Shown piece by piece: positions 33,976-45,539 of a stretch of 64,000 nt of DNA (positions are counted from its first letter, which is position 1; every line of letters begins with the position of its first letter). The notes under the pieces were generated by a model. It did no database searches. It was not told the origin of the DNA and saw only the letters and a program-made list of their open reading frames with translations. Origin of the DNA: Hyperoodon ampullatus (lineage: Eukaryota; Chordata; Mammalia; Artiodactyla; Ziphiidae); assembly GCA_949752795.1 (NCBI GenBank), contig OX457075.1, positions 8,236,001 through 8,300,000 on the forward strand, read 5' to 3'. The position numbers were made by a program, and so were the translations under genes.

Positions 33976-36900
33976 CGAACATGTTTTACTTTCTTATTAA
34001 TTCTATTATCCTTGTTATACTGAGCTCTTAATCACTTAACTTCTTATTCATTTGACCGAAGTGGGATGATCAGAGTTGGGCAGTCTTGAGAGAGGAGAGG
34101 CAGAGGGTGATTTCAATTTTTCATGGTAAAGTGATAATGGGACATCCACGTATCACTTGAACATGGACTCTAGGATCTTGGTGATAGGGTGGGGCTAAAG
34201 ATACAGAAACTACCATCTCTGGAGCCTACATGGTGAAGCCCTAGAGGAGCCAGTGCTTTCTGGCACTGCGGAATATGATTCTAGTATTTGTTCTATGGAA
34301 CCCCAGTATTATGAACCCAGATTCTTTCCACTTTCCTCTCTCTGTGTATGTTGGTGTGTACTGGCTGCCTGACCTGCAGTAACTCATTTCTCCAATAAAA
34401 TATTAATGAATGAAGATCTATATTTCATACTGAATGAAATATTTAAAATGATCATTATGGTTGTATTTCCATTTAGTTATTTTTCTTGTTTTGTGGAATG
34501 GCCATTGAGTGCAATCTTTCAGGGTTGCCTGTCCCTAAACAATGGACACTGAAGCCCTGCACTCACAGCATCAGGTGTTATCTCAGTTCTTGCTGCTCAA
34601 AGACACATATAACTGAATTTGTTTCAGACCCTGTATTGCAAAAGAGAACGTGACATGAGATATGATGGTTCCTGGGGATAGTGTACCATAGAAACACAGA
34701 CTACCTGCTCTGAAAGCGATCTACATTCGGCCTCCAGGAGTGTAATTTTTCCTTCTCTCTTGAGCAAAACTTGCTCTGAACGACAGAGTGCCATTTTGCA
34801 ATAACTACAGAGCTGAACACTGGGCTCTGAGGGAAAAGCCATGAGAGTACAGAAGCTAGCAGGTCGTGGAGTGCCTGGCCTCTGCTTCCTGGGCAGAGGC
34901 CTGAGGAAAGCAACACAGGTCTATAAAGGCAATTTTTACAGCAACTGAGAACCCAGCAGGACGTGGAGATGGCAGAAGAAATCATAAATATAGTAGCACA
35001 AATGAAGCTAAGAGGGCTGGGGCTGGTGCACAAGGGGCCACATGGCTATAGAGATGTCTCAGTATCACCTTGCATAGACCAATAGTCAAGGACCAGGAAG
35101 GGAGATGTGCACTTCAGTTGACGCCCCTCTAGGCAGAAGACATGAAGGTCCAGATGTTTGTCCCAAAGGCTTTAGCCTTAATAGGCTTGAACTTGGGTGC
35201 AACCCCAGGGAAGTAGGGGAAGAAGAGTTGAAATGACTCATTTGATGATGAGTTTATAGCTCTCAGGCTGACTGGGGGTGCATACTGTTATTAAACTGAT
35301 GTCGTGGACTGGATTCCTTCCAGCTGAATCAGTCTGCCCATCAGCTGGGTCTCCTTACACTGGAATGAGGGCAAAGCTGGAGGGGAGAAGACAGTGGCAG
35401 CAGGCTTTTGAAATGGAAATGCAGCCTTTTGCATTTTGTTGTGGGTCGCAGTCAGGATGGAGGGAGCTCCAGGCCTGGCTATTTGTATTCCTGAGCAGAG
35501 CTTGAACTTTAACTGGAATTAAGGCTGTACCTAAATACCTCAAGGGGATCTGGTAGCCAAAAATGCTTTTATTTATGGGCCTGTCAGAAAGTTAGGATTG
35601 AGGGGAGAGGCCTTGGTTTACAGAGGAGAGGAAATCCAGGGGCCCAAGCGTGGAGCTGGCCCTGTTTGCATTCACTGGTTCCATTTAACAGCTTCTCACA
35701 ACATATGCAGTTTACATTATGGTATCCGGCACATGTAGGCTTTGGCTGGGATTATCCTCCTGAGTTTAGAATTTATGATGGTGCAAATAGACACTGAAGC
35801 AAAAAGCAGGCGAGTGGGCCCGCCAGAAGAATGACGTTGGCGGGGTCGGGGTGGCCTTTATTCTGTTTCTTCTGGGTCATGTTTGCTGTGTCCTCACCAA
35901 CAGAAGAACAAAGGGATCTCCTTTTCCGGGAAGGGAGGCTGGGCAGGAAATGAATACTCTTGAGACTGCTGCAAAATTAGGGAAATGTAGTTTCTCACCC
36001 TTTCTCTTTAGGTTCCCTGGAGCAGCAGGATGCTTAAGAAAGGAAGGGAGGCTATTGAGCCCCCCTTTTTTTTTCTCTCTGAGAAAATGAGGTCATTTGA
36101 GCAAGAAAATAAGCAGACTTGTCATTTAATAGCAGGACCCAGAAACCTTACAAATAAATACTTCCTCGTTAGGGCAACACAGAAATTTACAGCCAAACTC
36201 AAAACAGGGTCCTTTGAAGTAAAGGGAGTTAAATTTGAGTGATGGCTCTGAGCAGGCTAGTGGGTGTCACTGATGAATAATGCTAGGAAAATACATTTGG
36301 AGCGTTGATCCATTCCCTCTGTGATTACATTTGGTTAAGCTGAGAGTAATGTTTTTTTTAAATTTTACCACAAGTATTTATTTGTATTATTCATACATAT
36401 CATTCATACATTGTTAAATAGAGATCTTGACTTTCAAAAGGCGTATGTGTGGAGATCATTGGGCTTCTGGCTTTAGTTGCAAGAATTCCTAGTTTGCTAT
36501 AGGCATTGCTACTAGAATGGCAATACCAGGAGTTTTATGTAAAGGTACCTGATTTTGTGAAGCAATGAGAAGAAAAAAGACAAATATAAATTTTATAAGA
36601 AAATTAACCATTTTTATGTACAAAAATAAAAATATTAGCAGAATTTCATAGATACAAAAATACCTAGAACTCACATCTGCCTCTTATATGTGGTATATCG
36701 TGTACCAGTCAATCTCATGATAAAAAGCTGAAGCACAGTACAACGTTGTGTAATACTGGACTCCTATAATATAAATTGTTTTGAAATGAGTAGGCAGAAA
36801 AAATGGTTCACATAAAACCTCTGTCTAAATATTTTCTTTAAAAGGAATTTATATGTAAGGGGTATGTGTGTGTGTGATAAAAGGAAGGGAATGTAGCCAT

Positions 36901-37189
36901 TTAAAAACTCTATCTAGGAATCATTATGCTTAGTGCTTTACAAATACTTATATCTGAAAGTAAATGTTGAGTGAGGAAATCTCGTATAAGGAAAGAGAAA
37001 AACATGGGATAGGATGATTGAAGTGGTTACCTGAATACCCTATGCAAATTATAATTACATTATTTAATGTGCTCTTCCAGTGTCCCTACTTCTTATACTA
37101 TCCGTGCATCTTTGTGCCGGAGAGTTTGAGGCAGCCTCTAACACAATTCTGGTCCTTTTTGTATTTGCACCATCAGAGGAAAGAGAAGA
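33976..37189. other. low-copy non-coding DNA
   Basis: Over 3 kb with no recognisable recent transposon, gene or RNA. Short open frames on both strands (for example near 34.6-35.0 kb and 35.3-36.2 kb) lack any signature I recognise. A (TG)n tract of five units lies near 36864. Confidence 0.4.
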
Positions 37190-37350
37190 GGCAGTGAAAG
37201 AGAGCTAACATTTAGTTAATCACCTGCCAGTGGCCAGATACTGTCAATAACACTTTATTGTTTTTGTTTCCATTTTATAGATAAGGGCATTGAGGCGCGG
37301 TGAGGTTAAGTAATTTCACCAAGACCCGCAGCTCTAGAGAGAGGCTGAGC
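37190..37350 (-). repeat. MIR remnant
   Basis: GAGCTAACATTTAGTTAATC, CAGTGGCCAGATACTGTC, CATTTTATAGATAAGGGCAT TGAGGCGCGG and TTCACCAAGACCCGCAGCTC match antisense MIR ('attttacagatgaggaaactgaggc ... gcccaaggtcacacagct'). Confidence 0.75.
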
Positions 37351-37639
37351 CTGATGTAAAACCAGGTCTATCTTCCTTCCTCTGTCCTCATCCCACTCGG
37401 CTCCCTCTGGCCTTAATACTCACCCGTGTGTCTACACTGCTTTTGGTGGAGTCACCAAAAATCTTAGTTGCCCCATTTGACTAGCATTTTTGAACATTTT
37501 CCTTCTTTTGTCAGTAGTATTTCATGTTGCTGACCATTCACTCCTTTCCTGAAACTCTTTCCTTCCTGAAGTTTGGTGGCTGTATTCTTCCAAAGTGTCG
37601 ACCTCTTTGGCTTCATTTTATCTGATATAATTATAACAA

Positions 37640-37716
37640 ATGGTAATATTCATAGCAATATTTATTAATATGTTCTAAATACTGTACCTTGTCTCTCATT
37701 TAAATTTCAGAGCTAT
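37640..37716 (-). repeat. MIR remnant (left part), split by a long SINE
   Basis: TAATATGTTCTAAATACTGTACC and CTCATTTAAATTTCAGAGCT match antisense MIR. The continuation (AGCAGAGGAGAAAGCTGAGG CTC) starts after the SINE and its duplicated target, at about 38075-38170. Confidence 0.6.
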
Positions 37717-37730
37717 TCTATGAAGTAATT

Positions 37731-38053
37731 ATTTTTTTTAAATATATTTTTTATTTTTATTTTTTTATAAAGCGTGGGCTTTCTCTAGTCGCGGCGAGCA
37801 GGGGCTACCCTTGGTTGCGGTGTGTAGGCTTCTCATTGTGGTGGCTTCTCTTGTTGTGGTGCATGGGTTTCAGTAGTTGTGGCGTGTGGGCTCAGTAGTT
37901 GTGACTCGCGGGCTCTAGAGTGCAGGCTTAGTGGTTGTGGCACACGGGCTCAGTTGCTCCGCGGCATGTAGGATCTTCCCGAACCAGGGCTCAAACCCGT
38001 GTCCCCTGCATCAGCAGGTGGATTCTTAACCACTGCACCACCAGGGAAGTCCA
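37731..38053 (-). mobile_element. CHR-type SINE, long form
   Basis: Reverse-oriented long SINE of about 323 bp. It has a T/A-rich tail (TTTATTTTTATTTTTTTA) on the left, a long 3' body containing several GTGGCTTCTC/GTTGTGG blocks, and a tRNA-like head ending ACCACCAGGGAAGTCCA. A perfect 14-bp target-site duplication, TCTATGAAGTAATT, lies at 37717-37730 and 38054-38067. It is more diverged than the short copies and inserted into a MIR. Confidence 0.93.
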
Positions 38054-38067
38054 TCTATGAAGTAATT

Positions 38068-38170
38068 TTTATTAGCACTAGTTAGCAGAGGAGAAAGCTG
38101 AGGCTCTGAAAAGTTTCATGAATGGAATAAAGTGAAGCAGCCACTAAACTGTGGAGCCAGGATAACAGCT
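38068..38170 (-). repeat. MIR remnant (right part)
   Basis: TTAGCAGAGGAGAAAGCTGAGGCTC, AAGTGAAGCAGCCACTAAAC and TGTGGAGCCAGGATAAC match the MIR block expected to follow the left part at 37640-37716. Confidence 0.6.
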
Positions 38171-38199
38171 GAGGTCGTCAGGCTCTAATCACAAGTTGG

Positions 38200-38745
38200 C
38201 TGGGATCCCTGTGCCTGTTGACATACTGTACTCTCCTCTCTTCTCACTCTACACACTTGAGTAATTTCACTCAAGGTCATGCCTTCCTCTACCTCCTAAA
38301 CGTCAATGACTCTGCATCTCTCTTGAGCTCTAGACCCTGAGTCCAGCTGCCAAGATGGACCTTGTCACCTGGACACCCCCCAGGGCCTTCACACTCAACA
38401 GGTTCCAGACGGCTCCCTCTGTCTTCTCCCTGTCACCGTTGAGGCTGTCACCTTTCAGGCAATTATTTAAGCTAGAACCTGGGAGGCGTCCTCGGCGTCC
38501 TCCCTCTCTTGACTTGTTCGCATCCACGGCAGGATATTTAGAAGAATCCTTCTGAATCTCTCTCACGCTTCTCTGCTCTCTGCTCTCATGGCTTGGATTT
38601 GAATACAGATTCCCAGGTTCTCCCATTTAGCCTGTTCAGGACTCTCCTTACCTGCTTTCCTGCCTTTTAGCTTGGGGACCTCTATCTAATGTGCACATTG
38701 TGCTCTTTTCAATGTCAAGTGCAGTATCATATTGAACTCTTCAGG
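38200..38745 (+). repeat. probable L2 internal/3' fragment
   Basis: CTTCCTCTACCTCCTAAACGTC followed by a C/T-rich run resembles L2 'tcctgtcgattctacctcctaaatatctct'. The rest is compositionally similar. Assignment is by eye. Confidence 0.4.
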
Positions 38746-38762
38746 GCTAGCACAGGAGCTTG

Positions 38763-38812
38763 CTTCCTTCCTTCTTCCCTCCCTCTCTCCCTTCTTCCCT
38801 TCCTTCCTTCTG
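38763..38812. repeat. (TTCC)n-type polypyrimidine simple repeat
   Basis: About 50 bases of only C and T, with imperfect TTCC and CCCT units. Confidence 0.85.
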
Positions 38813-38947
38813 TTCTTTTACAGCGGTAGACTCTTATTTGCATTTAAAACTTATGAGAAACCCTGAAAACTACAACAAATAGAAGCAGGGAAGGAGGCAC
38901 TGAAGCTCCGCTGTTTGGCCCCCTCCCGCCTCTGTTAGTGTCTTCCT

Positions 38948-39640
38948 TCACACACTCATGGGTGTGTATTGACTGAGTGCCAGCTCTGCACGAGCCCTGT
39001 CCTAGGCACTGGGACTAAACCAGTGAGCAAAGATAGGACTGTGCCCCTGCCTTCATGGGGCGTACATGCTAGCTATGGTAGACATATAAGGAGATGGGTG
39101 AGAAAACAAAAAATAAGTGAATGTATACAACATCGGACGGTGATAAGAAAAATTATGCACAGTAAGAGACTAGGAAAAGCTGGAATGGGGGTTGCTTTGT
39201 CACTTAAGATAAGGTGGCCAAGAACAGCTTCTCCAATAGCTTGATCTTTGGTCGGAGACCTGAAGGATGTGACACAGAGCGTCGTGGATGTGTTGCTCGA
39301 AAGCCCTCCAGGCCTAGGGCATGGAGTGCCAACACCCTGAGGTCTCAAAGCCAGGAGGCCAGTGTGGCTGAGTGGATGAGGGGATGGGGCAGGGCGTGAG
39401 GTCAGAGAGCTGCAGGGACAGCGGGGCAGCCACACCGGGCGTGGAAAGTCCTTGTGCGGACTCGGATCCCCCCGTCCTCTGAGCGAAGCAGGGAGCCAGT
39501 GGAGAGTTTTGAGAAGATCAACACGATGTGATTTAGGTTTTGAAAATAAAACGGGTGTGTTGGTGGTAGGCAATGGGGAAGCGAAGGTGGGAGCAGAGAG
39601 ACCATTTAGAAGATGGACCTGATCACCTGCGAGAGATGCT
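38948..39640 (-). repeat. L2 3' region (antisense)
   Basis: Order of antisense L2 3' landmarks: TGAGTGCCAGCTCTGCACG AGCCC, TCCTAGGCACTGGGAC, AACCAGTGAGCAAAGATAGG, CCTTCATGGGGCGTACATGC, then GAGACCTGAAGGATGTG, CAGGAGGCCAGTGTGGCTGAG, GGTCAGAGAGCTGCAGG, GGAGCCAGTGGAGAGTTTTGAG and ACACGATGTGATTTAGG. A 287-codon open frame on the minus strand (39073-39936) spans it. This part of L2 is 3'-terminal and non-catalytic, so I regard the frame as fortuitous. Confidence 0.8.
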
Positions 39641-39859
39641 GGTAGCCTGAGCAGGAGAGAAAAGGGTGAGAGGTGGAGTTTCGGTGCAGATCTGGGGCAC
39701 TGTCGGAAAACTACACGTCTGGGAAAGAAACACATCCACACCTTTACAAAAACCCAGTGAGTCTCCCCTGACCAGATCCTCATCCATGCCAGCCCCGTGG
39801 GCTCCCACCGCCCCTGCACTGCCTGTGCCACAGTGATGCGTGTCACCTCCAGAGCCCCC

Positions 39860-40205
39860 CAGCCTCTCCCCAGCCTCCTCGTGCCTTTGCATACCCCGTT
39901 TCTTCTTCCTCCATCTTGACCACTTTCCAAACTCAACCTTTAAATCCCAGTTTAAATATCACTCCCTCTTTGAAACCTCCCCTTATTCCCCACATCTACT
40001 TGGATGTTTCTTCCTCCATTCAATTTAGCTTGTTCATAATCCCATTCAAGCAATCTCTTGGTGTATTGTAATTAATTGCTGCTTTCTCCCCTAAGTCCTT
40101 AAGCTTCCTGAATGTCTAGATTGAATCTTTTCGTCTGGTCTTCTCAGGACCTACCATGATGCAGGCATGTAATGGGCATTTTATAAGCACTTATTGAATA
40201 ATAAA
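39860..40205 (+). repeat. L2 3' fragment (sense)
   Basis: CTCCTCGTGCCTTTGCATACCCC, CTTTAAATCCCAGTTTAAATATC ACTCCCTC, GAAACCTCCCCTTATTCCCC and GGGCATTTTATAAGCACTTATTGAAT follow L2 3' sense order ('gggcctttgcacttgctgttcc...caaatgtcacctcc...aggccttccctgacc...'). Confidence 0.65.
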
Positions 40206-40999
40206 GAAATGTTTTCACTTCAAAACTCATTTCTGAGTGTGAGTCCAACTTTAGTAATAAGACCCTCAGGGCCAAATGTTTCTCTAGATTTTTTTTCCAT
40301 GGAATGAGTGTGATTTTGGCATGTGACTCCAATGGAACAATTGCAGGTTTGCTTTTATGAGGGATTTGCACGTAAAGTATCCGCCAGCAGGATCCCTGAG
40401 CTGGAAAAATGGGAACTGGAGGAGATATGGCATTGACATGGAAGACGGGCCATCCGCTGTTTGGGACTCCTTGGCCATTTGGAGAGCTTTTCTGAAGTTA
40501 AATGAACTAATATAAATTGAATGTTTGTGATAAAACCTTTACTTTCTGCATCTTATGAAATGTATTTGGAATACTACACCAAAATGCCGTCATCCCACGT
40601 GAAGAGATGCATGATGAGATTCACGATCCATGATTTGCACATCAGACACTTACCCTGAATTGAGAGGTTTCTTTAGAAATGGACATCTTTGCTTCCGGTC
40701 TAGGCCTTGGTTTGACACCATGGCTTGAGGTGTTATTTGTATAATCGCATGTTTTTTTCAAAAGTAAAAACAAAAATATTTGGATCAAAGACTTCTATTT
40801 CACAACAGGACTCGCAGAAATATACGTGGAGGCACGCTGCAGGCTGCCAGCTGTCAGTTGTAAGAAAAAGCTTTGCTGGAAATTAATTTTCAAGTGCATT
40901 TTTAATAGTTGTTGATTTAAAACCAGGGAATAATGAAATGAAACAGATTCGAAGTAGGATCTGCAGATTCCTAAGGATGAGAAATAAAAAGTATTAGGC
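40206..40999. other. low-copy non-coding DNA
   Basis: No gene or repeat was recognised. Confidence 0.4.
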
Positions 41000-41180
41000 A
41001 CTATTTCTATCCAGGCAATGTGTTAGGCAGTTCACATATTTTGTCTCTTTTAATTCTGCCAACAGCTTTTCAAGGTATCTTATTCTCACTTTCCAAATAA
41101 GAAATTAGAGGCTTTGAGGTCACATAGCTAGTCAGGAAAGAGAGCCAGTTCCAAAACAAAGTGCTGTCAAATTACTAAGT
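41000..41180 (-). repeat. MIR remnant
   Basis: CAATGTGTTAGGCAGTTCAC, TAATTCTGCCAACAGCTTTTC, TTCCAAATAAGAAATTAGAGGC and GGTCACATAGCTAGTCAGG match antisense MIR. Confidence 0.7.
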
Positions 41181-42813
41181 TCTTTCTACTACATCCTGCT
41201 GTCTTTCTGCCTTGGTTATTTCTTATAATGAACACTTTTATTCCTCAGATACATGCACTGTTTAAATAAGCTTTTTTTGTGGTGTTTATAAATCATCTTT
41301 AAATAAGGTGATCTTATGTCCTGGTTTGCCCTGGATGGATACCCCTGGATTATGACTGCTGCCTTGGTGAAATTATTAATAACACTGCCTTTCACTCTCA
41401 GAATTGTCCCAGTCTGGAGGATAAATTATGTGGTCACCTTCTCTTTGGACTGGTAGATCACACTGCTTATTCGGTTACTTCCTGGTGAATCCTTTGTCCA
41501 AGCCCTAGGGGTAGTTTTTTTTTTTTTTTTTTAATCTTAATGGCTTAGTTCCTAAGATCATCTAGATCTTCATAAATGCAAGAGAAAAATCCATACAGAA
41601 TCATTACACCACAAAGCCAACAAGGCAATGAAAGCTGATTTTAGTTCACTGAACAGATTGAGTGAAATTTTTTCCAGTTGTTCATCTGGAGAACCAGATT
41701 TAAATCGTGTTGTGTTAGAAACACTGATATGTTAAAAATGTATATATAAAAATGTATATATAAGAATCTATATACATATATAGAGATATAGATTTATATA
41801 TATATATATAAATTGTGTGTATATACACACATGCACACATACACACACACACACATCATGATGGAGAACAGGTCTCTGAAGATTTGGCAGTTGGCAGGCA
41901 GAGACCCTGTGACTTTCAAATAAGAAAGCAGTTGATCCTCTAAGCCCTGTACAAAAATAACTTATTCTGTATTTCTTACAATCTAGAATCTTCCCTTGGA
42001 TGGTAAAGCATGCCCCTGCTCTGGGTTATCCAGGAGTAAAGCTAGAAAACCCAACCTTTCTCTTGCCTTAGTAAGCCTCGTCATAAGGACAAAGATCTGG
42101 TGATAAACCTTTAAAATGTGGGCTAAGCAATTCCCCCGAGCCATTGCACTCTTCTCAGCCACTGGCTTACCTTTTTAGGGGAGCCATTCTTCATCTGTGC
42201 CAGTTATCCTTGTGGGACTCCACTTCCTGTTTTGCTCTGGCTAATTGAATTCCCTAGCGAGATGAAAGCATTTTGAGCTGGCTTGAGAACGGAAGAGCCC
42301 AAATGCATAACTGTAAATACTGATGACAACAGAATCTCATCCCTCCTGTTGTTATTTATTTTGAGATTTTTGCTGGAGCAATAGTTTTACGTTTGACATT
42401 TATATAGGTCATGGTGAGTTAATAGCCATCTGCTATCTGGGGACGCGTTTGTAATGAACATTATAGAAGACTATGGAAGAATGCTCTGGCATTTCTGACT
42501 TGCACACAAGCTGAGACGGGGCTGATCTTTACAATGTACTCTTCCTGTTCACGTTAGTCATCTGATCCACGAAGGTGCTCACTCACGCTCATGCAGGTAT
42601 GCATGGTGCCCTGGGAGCCTGGGCTGGGCTGAGCCGAAGCTAATTTCTCAGTCATTCCCAGGTACATCTTTTGGCAGGAAGATGAGCTCTGACTTTCAAG
42701 CTATGGACTTCAAGAAATCTCACATGGATCTAATGGTACCTGGGCTAGACAATGGGCTTCCACTGAATCCTGCTAAGTTTGTGTTAGATTTTCAAAAGAA
42801 TAATGACGTAGGA
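41181..42813. other. low-copy DNA with AT/AC microsatellite
   Basis: A compound (TA)n/(CA)n tract lies at 41736-41857. T16 sits near 41516-41531. No gene was recognised. Confidence 0.45.
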
Positions 42814-43043
42814 GAGTGGTCTCCAACCTTTTTGGCACCAGGGACCAGCTTCGTGGAAGACAATTTTTCCATGGACAGGTTGGGGGAGTTGGTTCAGGTG
42901 GTAATGTGGGCGACAGGGAGCCATGGGGAGCGGCAGATGAAGCTTCGCTCACTCGCCCACCTCTCACCTCCAGCTGTGCTGCCCGGTTCCTAACAGGCCA
43001 TGGACTGGTACCAGTCTACAGCCCAGGGGGTTGGGGACCCCTA
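42814..43043. mobile_element. non-autonomous hAT-type MITE
   Basis: Imperfect terminal inverted repeats: GAGTGGTCTCCAACC on the left and GGTTGGGGACCCCTA on the right. The body has TTTTTGGCACCAGGGACCAG, AAGACAATTTTTCCATGG, GCCCGGTTCCTAACAGGCC and GGACTGGTACCAGTC, a well-known mammalian element of about 230 bp here. Putative 8-bp target-site duplications, ACGTAGGA (42806-42813) and ATATAGGA (43044-43051), match at 6 of 8. The 8-bp size fits hAT. No transposase is present. Confidence 0.85.
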
Positions 43044-43079
43044 ATATAGGAGACAACCTCAAGTGTGTTGTCTTCAGAC

Positions 43080-43270
43080 AGTCTGGTGCCATTAAAAGAA
43101 CACATAGTGTCCAGTTAGAAGACCCGCACTCATTCAAATCAGACCCTCACTTGAGTCCTTTAAGCTTCCATCTCTTCATCTATAAAATGGAAATACAACA
43201 TCAACCTTATTTATCTTGGAAATTATATGAAACACCTAACACACCACTTGGCAAACAGAATTTCCACTTT
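43080..43270 (+). repeat. MIR remnant
   Basis: AGACCCGCACTCATTCAAATC, TGAGTCCTTTAAGCTTCCATC, TTCATCTATAAAATGGAAATAC and CTTGGAAATTATATGAAAC match sense MIR. Confidence 0.65.
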
Positions 43271-43529
43271 CAGTTGTTCATTTTACTTTTTTTAATTTTT
43301 CTTTATCTCGCCTACCTTCCTAGTACGGATAGGGAGCCCCAGGGAGGTAGACATAGGTAAGGAAGGATGGAAGGAGAAAAGCTTCCTTTTAATCCATGCT
43401 GCTTCTTCAGTTCTACCATTAACACCCTGGTCAGTGAGGGCCCGAGAGATTCTGATTGACGTTACAACGGCTGGTTTGTGGGTGCTGGTAAGCTCTTCCC
43501 AGAGGTGTGGGTTCAGCAACCGATGGAGC

Positions 43530-43825
43530 AGAAAAGTGCTTCACTTTATTGCAGATGTTGCATTTTTAATAAATTAGAGGTTTGTGGCGACCCTGCCTTG
43601 AGCAAGTCTATAGGCATCATTTTTTCCAACAGCATTTGTTCACTTCATGTCTCTGTGTCACATTTTGGTAATTCTCAGAATATTTCCAACTTTTTCATTA
43701 TTATTATATTTGCCATGATGGTCTGTGATCAGTGATCTTTGATGTTACTACCACGACTCATTGAAGGTTCAGGTGATGGTTAGCGTTTTTTAGCAATAAA
43801 ATATTTTTCAATTAAAGTATGTACT
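43530..43825 (-). mobile_element. Tigger-family DNA transposon relic (left part)
   Basis: GTGCTTCACTTTATTGCAGATG, AGAGGTTTGTGGCGACCCTG, GAGCAAGTCTATAGGCATC, AACAGCATTTGTTCACTTCA, TGTCACATTTTGGTAATTCTC and TGATCAGTGATCTTTGATG match one end of a Tigger (pogo-like Tc1/mariner) element. The transposase-coding middle is absent: sequence passes directly to the opposite end (GGTGATGGTTAGCGTTTTTTAG CAATAAAATA). It is an internally deleted, non-functional copy interrupted by a SINE. Confidence 0.8.
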
Positions 43826-44029
43826 CTTTTTTTTTTTGCGGTAGGCGGGCCTCTCACTGTTGTGGCCTTTCCCGTTGCAGAGCACAGGCTCCGGACGCGC
43901 AGGCTCAGTGGCCATGGCTCACGGGCCCAGCTGCTCCGCGGCATGTGGGATCTTCCCGGACCGGGGCACGAACCCACATCCCCTGCATTGGCAGGCGGAC
44001 TCTCAACCACTGTGCCACCAGGGAAGCCC
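43826..44029 (-). mobile_element. CHR-type SINE, short form, nested in Tigger
   Basis: Reverse-oriented SINE with a T-run on the left and head ending AAGCCC. Its 11-bp target-site duplication, AAGTATGTACT (43815-43825 and 44030-44040), lies within the Tigger sequence, so the SINE is younger than the transposon. Confidence 0.96.
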
Positions 44030-44040
44030 AAGTATGTACT

Positions 44041-44212
44041 TTTTTAAGACATAACACTGTTGCACACTTAATAGGCTACAGTATAGTGTGAACATAACTT
44101 TTATGTGCACTAGGAGACCAAAAAATTCTTGTGACTGGATTTATTGTATTATTTACTGATTGCAGTGGTCTGGAACCACACTTGCAATATCTCCAAGATA
44201 TGCTCCAGCCTT
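44041..44212 (-). mobile_element. Tigger-family relic (right part)
   Basis: Continuation of the element interrupted by the SINE: AAGACATAACACTGTTGCACACTTAATAGG, TATAGTGTGAACATAACTTT, GGAGACCAAAAAATTC, GATTGCAGTGGTCTGGAACC and GCAATATCTCCAAGATATGC match the terminal region of Tigger1/2-type elements. Confidence 0.8.
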
Positions 44213-45535
44213 TCTTTGTGGGCTGTTGCCTGAGAGACCATGCAAATATTGGATTATTTTATCCCCTGTGTGAACTATTAGTTAACATTATTTTATCAGT
44301 ATTTACTGCCCACTCTGTGCCAGGAGCCGTGCCAAGCTTCAGACGTTGATCTGCCCTGTTCCTTTGTTCTTTCTTTCATCCAGTAAAGATAAGATGACAT
44401 AGAAAAATGTACACTCCCTTTTGGGAGTCTAGGTCTTTCTGGGCCCCACACTCCCTATTTGTACACTGTAGACAATGAAATAGATGTTTTCTGGTCCTAA
44501 CATTAATGATTCTAAGTCTCTCGACCCAGTTCCTCTCATTCTTATTACTTCTTTCTTCTCTGGACTTGCCTCCCTCTTTTTCTGGGCTTTTCTACAGACT
44601 GTCCCTGAATGGCCATATTGCCAGCGTTTCCATGATTAGGTGAAGGAGGCCAGTGACAAATGGTCTTTCATAAATAGGAAAGGCAACTTGCGTCCATTCC
44701 AAGAGGTATAAGTTGACAGAATCCCGTTCTTACCTCCTGAACCATTGTCTCTTTGGCTCTGGAAATGCCCCAAGACTTTTGCACGTAGGGCTCCACAGCA
44801 GTCTCCCAACCACACACCAGGGATGCGAGTTTTAAACGTCGCCCTTTACGTTTCTATTCATCAATATTTGCATATCGTTTAAAGAAACTATAATTCACAG
44901 CTCACATTGGGCATTACACCTCTCTCCCTCCCCAGCAGAGTGGAGAGCTGGGCTTCGGGGAGTTCCTCCATAAGCCCAAGCCTTGTAAAGAAAATAATAA
45001 AAGGAAACCAAAGCCCAAATCAGCAAAAAGCAACAGGGACATTTAACTTTATTTGGAGTTTAACGGTAAGTCACTCTTTCTGATTAAGAAACTTCAGAGT
45101 GGGAACAAGGGCCTTTAAAGAGAAACACGTTGTGTTTCGGCAGGAAACCTTAATGACTTAGAATATAAACCTTTGTCAAAGGAGCATAAGGCCCTGAAGT
45201 TAGAGAGGACCAGGCTGAGTGCAGGAGCTCACGTTGGGACGTGAGTTTGTTCTCTCTGCTCAGGCCAGGAAGCGGGGCACCAGGTATCTCCTTCTCATAG
45301 AAATGAGATGGCTCTGTAGTGTTTAATGGTGGCCCTGTTACTTTTCCTCAACTGAAGCCAACCCTGAACTTGATGAGAGCCCTGTGCAGACGTGCAGGGG
45401 GGAAGATGGCAGTCATGTCCAAAGATCAGGTGAATTTCTCCTCTGGGTTTGGGAAATGTCACCAGATGGAGGACATCTGGCCAGCTTGTGGGGACCATGG
45501 GGGTAAGCTATAGAGCTGGGAGTACATTATCCTCA
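44213..45535. other. low-copy DNA, possible conserved block 44860-45200
   Basis: No repeat or gene was recognised. 44860-44900 contains an octamer-like ATATTTGCATATCG, and 44990-45190 is A-rich, repeat-free and free of decay patterns, so it might be conserved. This is inference from composition only. Confidence 0.3.
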
Positions 45536-45539
45536 TTCA

